In this document: one piece after another, positions 7,275-10,715 of the stretch
Layout: every line of letters begins with the position of its first letter
Numbering within the stretch: the first letter of the stretch is position 1
NCBI GenBank assembly: GCA_036939755.1
Contig: JALLAZ010001021.1
Span: forward strand, 1-10,715
DNA length: 10,715 nt
Reading direction: 5' to 3'
Source: Stephanodiscus triporus
Lineage: Eukaryota > Bacillariophyta > Thalassiosirophyceae > Thalassiosirales > Thalassiosiraceae
Notes under the pieces: generated by a model
Database searches by the model: none
What the model saw: the letters and a program-made list of their open reading frames with translations, nothing else
What the model was told of the DNA's origin: nothing
Position numbers and translations under genes: made by a program

Positions 7275-8654
7275 ATGAGCACGAGCGCGACGATCCGCAC
7301 GACGAGGATCATGGAGGCGTCGTCGTCGGGGGACCTAGCCGCAGTGCTCTCCATCCTCGACGACGCCGCGGCGGCGGCCTCCGACGACGACAACGACGTC
7401 GACGTCGACGAAGACGCTGACGACCCCCCCGCCGCCTCGGAAATTAAGGCACTCGCCGCCGCCCACGATGACGTTGGAATCGACGATGACGGCGTCGATC
7501 GCCCCCGACCCCGACGACCTGCTTCCCCCCCTCTCACCACCGAGGCGCCCGCGCCAAGCCTCCTCGGAACGAGACGGCACCTGCTCGCATCGGCGCAGGA
7601 CGAATCCACCGGCCTCTCCCCGCTCATGGTCGCGTCCCGCGCCGGACACGTCGACGTTTGTCGGGCCCTGCTGGACGCGGGCGCGCCGTGGAATGCGCTG
7701 GACAGGACGGGGAAATGCGCGGGCGATCACGCCGTGGAGGGGGAGAGGTGGGACGTGGTGGACCTGCTCGTGGAGGTCGGGACTAGGTCCGAGCTGATAT
7801 TGGGGGCATCCATCCGCCTCGAGAGGGCCATCGAGGGGGAGGGGAGGACGAACGATGCCGTCGACGCGTCGTCGTCGTCGTCGGGGGGGGGAGGAGGAGG
7901 AGGCGGGCGCGCGAACGCGTCGACGTCGACCGCGGCGACGCCCGTCTCGCACGAGCCGTCCACCAAGCCGTCGTACCTGAATCACTCCAACGTCCGATAC
8001 GACGCCGCGTGCACGCTCCTGCTCGACGACGACGACGACGCGGTGATGATGGAATGGGAACGACCGATCATGGAGGCGCACGCGACGGTGCTGACGCACG
8101 GCGGACGTCGCGGCATGAGGGTGCTGAACGTCGGATTCGGACTAGGGATCATCGACTCCGCGTTGCACATGCATGAACCGGGCCTACACGTGATCATCGA
8201 GGCGCATCCGACCGTGTACGCGAAAATGATCGCCGACGGATGGGACAAGAAGACGAACGTGAGAATATGTTACGGCAGGTGGCAGGACGAGATGCCGAAA
8301 TTGATCGCCGAGGGCGCGAAGTTCGACGGCGTCTTCTACGACACGTACGGCGAGCACTTCACCGACCTAGAGGACTTCCACGACGCGATGGCGCATGTGT
8401 TGAACGTACCGGATGGGGTGTATTCCTTCTTCAACGGATTGGCGCCCGACAACCTTTTCTTCCACGGCGTGGCGTGCAATTGCATCAAGGCGCAGTTGTC
8501 GCATTTGGGACTGGACGCCGAATTCGCGCAGTGCGAGATATCGTCGAACGCGGCGGACGCGGACGAGACGTGGAAGGGGGTACGGCGGAGGTATTGGCAT
8601 GGGAGGAGCGCATATTACCTGCCCGTGATTACGTGGAAGAAAGACGATGCGTGA
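7275..8654 (+). CDS. RMT2: Rmt2-type protein arginine delta-N-methyltransferase with ankyrin-like N-terminus
   Basis: Rmt2 transfers a methyl group from S-adenosylmethionine to the delta nitrogen of arginine; the yeast enzyme acts on ribosomal protein Rpl12. The gene is intronless, 459 aa, against about 412 in yeast. Residues 111-175 are ankyrin-like (GLSPLMVASRAGHVDVCRAL, then DAGAPWNALDRTGK). The methyltransferase has YDAACTLLLDDDDDAVMMEW (242-261), the SAM-binding motif VLNVGFGLGIID (283-294), the acidic HVIIEAHP (305-312), GRWQD (334-338), FDGVFYDTYGEHFTD (350-364), YSFFNGL and a final YYLPVITWKK, matching yeast Rmt2 in order. N-terminal Asp/Ala runs and a Ser/Gly-rich linker (about 199-230), encoded by CGA/TCG/GGG repeats, account for the extra length. 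The first ATG is used; a second at residue 13 is possible. It diverges from the CAPAM gene. Catalysis is predicted intact; the substrate here is inferred. Confidence 0.95.
   Translation: MSTSATIRTTRIMEASSSGDLAAVLSILDDAAAAASDDDNDVDVDEDADDPPAASEIKALAAAHDDVGIDDDGVDRPRPRRPASPPLTTEAPAPSLLGTRRHLLASAQDESTGLSPLMVASRAGHVDVCRALLDAGAPWNALDRTGKCAGDHAVEGERWDVVDLLVEVGTRSELILGASIRLERAIEGEGRTNDAVDASSSSSGGGGGGGGRANASTSTAATPVSHEPSTKPSYLNHSNVRYDAACTLLLDDDDDAVMMEWERPIMEAHATVLTHGGRRGMRVLNVGFGLGIIDSALHMHEPGLHVIIEAHPTVYAKMIADGWDKKTNVRICYGRWQDEMPKLIAEGAKFDGVFYDTYGEHFTDLEDFHDAMAHVLNVPDGVYSFFNGLAPDNLFFHGVACNCIKAQLSHLGLDAEFAQCEISSNAADADETWKGVRRRYWHGRSAYYLPVITWKKDDA
7865..7912. repeat. TCG/GGA-rich low-complexity tract in RMT2
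   Basis: A run of tcg triplets passes into a G-tract and gga/ggc units. It encodes poly-Ser followed by poly-Gly in the linker between the ankyrin-like and methyltransferase parts. Length polymorphism is likely and sequencing errors possible, but the frame stays intact across it. Confidence 0.65.
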
Positions 8655-8661
8655 GGTATCA

Positions 8662-8667
8662 AATAAA
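8662..8667 (+). terminator. AATAAA, possible poly(A) signal of RMT2
   Basis: A canonical AATAAA begins 8 bp after the RMT2 stop. If used, the 3' untranslated region would be only about 20-40 nt. It marks the point where composition falls from GC-rich to AT-rich. Confidence 0.4.
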
Positions 8668-9663
8668 TCAAACCCAGCAAAACACAGCGACGTGAATGGG
8701 CGATCGTGGGGTTATTGCCGAAGAATGATACAGCGTTTCGATGGAAGTGCCGGAAAAGTGTCCTCGTGGTTGCTTTAGTAAAGGGGTTGAAAAATGTGCG
8801 CTATGAATTGGAGCGTATATGAGAATGCAATTTCAAGAGACTTTTCACAGAAGATGAATCGAATGCAATTTATTGAGGCGCTTCCAAAACTTATTATAAA
8901 GAACGGCATCCACATCTATCTTCTGATTGATCTTTTTGACGACTACGTGAAGTAGAATTCCTAAATACAAATGCATAGCGTTGAGCCAATTTACCATTTA
9001 TTTAACACACTTGTCAGTGTAAGCTCCCAGCCTACATATTCACTCATAAAAGAAAAACTGGGTATATTAGTATAAGACCTCATACAAAGTCTTCTTAGTT
9101 AAGTGGAAATGTGGTTGTGTTTTCTTTAGATTTGGTGGTGCACATCAAAACATTGCCCTATTTGAAAAAGGGCAAATCAAATATTCAAAAGTAGAGGCTA
9201 TGAATTATTTCCTTGATTTTTTGTGCTGACAGCGACATCAACAACCCATTACTTTCCTCCTCTATACACTGGATGAAATGAGGAATTCATCTCAAGCCTC
9301 ATATTTGTGAGGAACATCACCAATAGGAGGTTAGAGGCATGCTGTAATTGTTATGTCCTATATGTAATGCTTATACTGCAGTTAACTCCTCCAACTTGAT
9401 CTCTATGAGATCTTTCATAAGTTTGCAAATGGTCATCATAATTGGCTACAATTGACTTTGCAAAGAGCCTTTGCTAGGTAAAGCTAGTGATCACATCAAT
9501 TCTTGTACACAATTATTGTACAATGAAATGAAGTTAATTCACGTTATTTTTATGCTTGTCTATTATCCTTTTTTTTGCCAAACTGCAACCACCAACATTA
9601 ATCACGTGGTGCCATTCTAAGCCTAGACATGCCCCACACCCCACATCAAAAATGTGTATGATT

Positions 9664-9681
9664 ACCACATGCACATGTGGT
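9664..9681. repeat. inverted repeat accacatg-ca-catgtggt
   Basis: Two 8-bp arms are perfect reverse complements with a 2-nt centre. The site lies 6 bp before the first copy of the 45-bp direct repeat. It could be a protein-binding palindrome or a transposon-end remnant, but chance is possible in 2 kb of AT-rich DNA. Confidence 0.5.
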
Positions 9682-9687
9682 TTCCAA

Positions 9688-9732
9688 GATATTGAATATT
9701 TACCTATTAATTGGCTGGGGGTTGGAAAAGCT
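9688..9732 (+). repeat. direct repeat copy 1 (45 bp, diverged)
   Basis: It begins with gatattgaatatttacctat, which is identical to the copy at 10473, and continues with a related ggctgggg-containing stretch. About 34 of 45 positions agree. Confidence 0.7.
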
Positions 9733-10472
9733 CCTGCCACTGCTGCTGGAGTTGATTGTGGGGTATGTCGAGGCTGGTGACAACATGATCCCCCCCCCAA
9801 AAAAAAACCTTTCTCATTGGTAATTTCGGTCCTGAGAAACCGGTACTAATTTAGAATTAACAGTATTTCATAAGAAAAGTAAAAATAACACAAACTCTCT
9901 CATTCACCCACCTCCAAATTAGAATTGGGCTCTCTGCATCTAATAGATACCCATCCAATTGGCTCCATTTTTGTTGCTTACACAACATTTTTTTATCCGT
10001 ACCATGGTTTGTTGTTCCAACAGAGAGTAGATTTGTAACACCATCGCAAAAGTGGTTGCCCTGCCAATTACACATGTCTATGCTAGCGGTGCATAAATCA
10101 CCCTATTTGCGGAATTCAGCAAGGTACATAGTGTTTTTTCAAAACTTTGTATCTCCATGGAAAATAGTACGCATATCTCAAAATATAATTCTATTAGCAG
10201 AAGCATCTCATTAAGATACGTCGAATGGTATATATGGTTTGTTTATGTAAATTTTGATGACATATGGGTGCTACGACAGGGTCAACGATAATGTTGAAGT
10301 AACTGAAAATTCCTAAAATTGAAAAACTTGACTGTATCCCTGTTATTCAGGCCTCTGATTGCACCCAGAACATAAGCTGATCATGGCGCCGATGGCACAG
10401 CCTTACTCCGAGTTCTGGTCATTTTGCTGCTCTGGGGTGGGCAGAAGATAGGTTTGGAGGCAATTTTGTTGA

Positions 10473-10517
10473 GATATTGAATATTTACCTATCTATCGGC
10501 TGGGGTGGGAAGCCGCT
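10473..10517 (+). repeat. direct repeat copy 2 (45 bp, diverged)
   Basis: Second copy, 785 bp downstream of the first, in the same orientation. The first 20 bases are identical, then similarity decays. Such an isolated exact 20-mer suggests a dispersed repeat family or two diverged element copies. Confidence 0.7.
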
Positions 10518-10715
10518 TTGTCTTTGTGGCGTTGTGTTTGCTGGCTTGCGCACGAGTTAAAAAAAAGAAGTAACCCCCGAGGTGGCCACAGTTCCAAGAA
10601 AACTGTAACATGTACTGTACGTTTGGCATGAATTTACAAATTGAGGGCAAATTCACCACGACCCCTGGTGGGCTAACCAACATATTTTATGGTTGCAAGG
10701 ACTAGTTTAATGTGT

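Larger units (their letters stand above)
8655..10715. other. AT-rich intergenic region, no supportable gene
   Basis: For 2 kb after RMT2 no reading frame shows conserved protein sequence; the longest are under 90 codons with low-complexity or arbitrary content. I found no tRNA-like B-box, rRNA segment or transposase fragment. The stretch holds a diverged direct repeat, an inverted repeat at 9664-9681 and a C9A9 homopolymer at 9790-9807. It could be decayed mobile-element or satellite-like DNA, or contain untranslated and non-coding RNA sequence I cannot recognise. Confidence 0.6.

Noticed and set aside
9273..9292. Small hairpin gatgaa-n8-ttcatc
   Set aside because: Six-bp arms are common by chance in AT-rich DNA, and nothing around it suggests an RNA gene or terminator.
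10383..10451. Short frame MAPMAQPYSEFWSFCCSGVGRR
   Set aside because: Its 22 residues in a slightly GC-richer patch could be the first exon of a gene, but there is no clear donor site or continuation, so chance is just as likely.

Overview
This is nuclear DNA from a eukaryote: all three recognisable genes belong to eukaryotic families, two of them contain short spliceosomal introns (70-101 bp), and AATAAA-type poly(A) signals are present. Compact introns, genes under 200 bp apart and this gene set suggest a unicellular alga or protist. A stramenopile, perhaps a diatom, is my best guess, but the sequence does not prove it. Base composition is patchy: about 5.5-8.65 kb is strongly GC-rich with CGA/GCC/CGG triplet runs, while the last 2 kb is AT-rich.

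Layout. (1) 1-559: 5' flank without a recognisable gene. (2) 560-4401, plus strand, six exons: a complete diphosphoinositol pentakisphosphate kinase (PPIP5K/Vip1), 1136 aa, with an N-terminal ATP-grasp kinase, a C-terminal histidine-acid-phosphatase domain and an unusual C-terminal membrane anchor. Its first two introns are best explained as GC-AG introns, because conserved protein sequence continues across the junctions only with those sites. (3) 4402-5019: convergent intergenic region with a minus-strand poly(A) signal and a tentative three-exon gene for a 61-aa membrane protein. (4) 5020-7120, minus strand, three exons including a 16-nt microexon: a PCIF1/CAPAM-family cap-specific adenosine N6-methyltransferase, 643 aa, with an intact NPPF motif and no visible WW domain. 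(5) 7121-7274: a 154-bp head-to-head gap, probably a bidirectional promoter. (6) 7275-8654, plus strand, intronless: an Rmt2-type protein arginine delta-N-methyltransferase with an ankyrin-like N-terminal region, 459 aa. (7) 8655-10715: AT-rich DNA without a supportable gene, carrying a diverged 45-bp direct repeat, an inverted repeat and homopolymer runs.

How the genes may work together. PPIP5K makes (and through its phosphatase domain may remove) inositol pyrophosphates, which signal phosphate and energy state. The two divergently transcribed methyltransferases act on the translation apparatus: CAPAM on the first transcribed adenosine of capped mRNA, Rmt2 on an arginine of a large-subunit ribosomal protein in yeast. 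Their shared 154-bp promoter makes co-expression plausible, but this is inference. The most interesting points are the consecutive GC-AG introns around a frame-preserving exon that carries the kinase metal-binding motif, the tail anchor on PPIP5K, the microexon in CAPAM, and the head-to-head methyltransferase pair.
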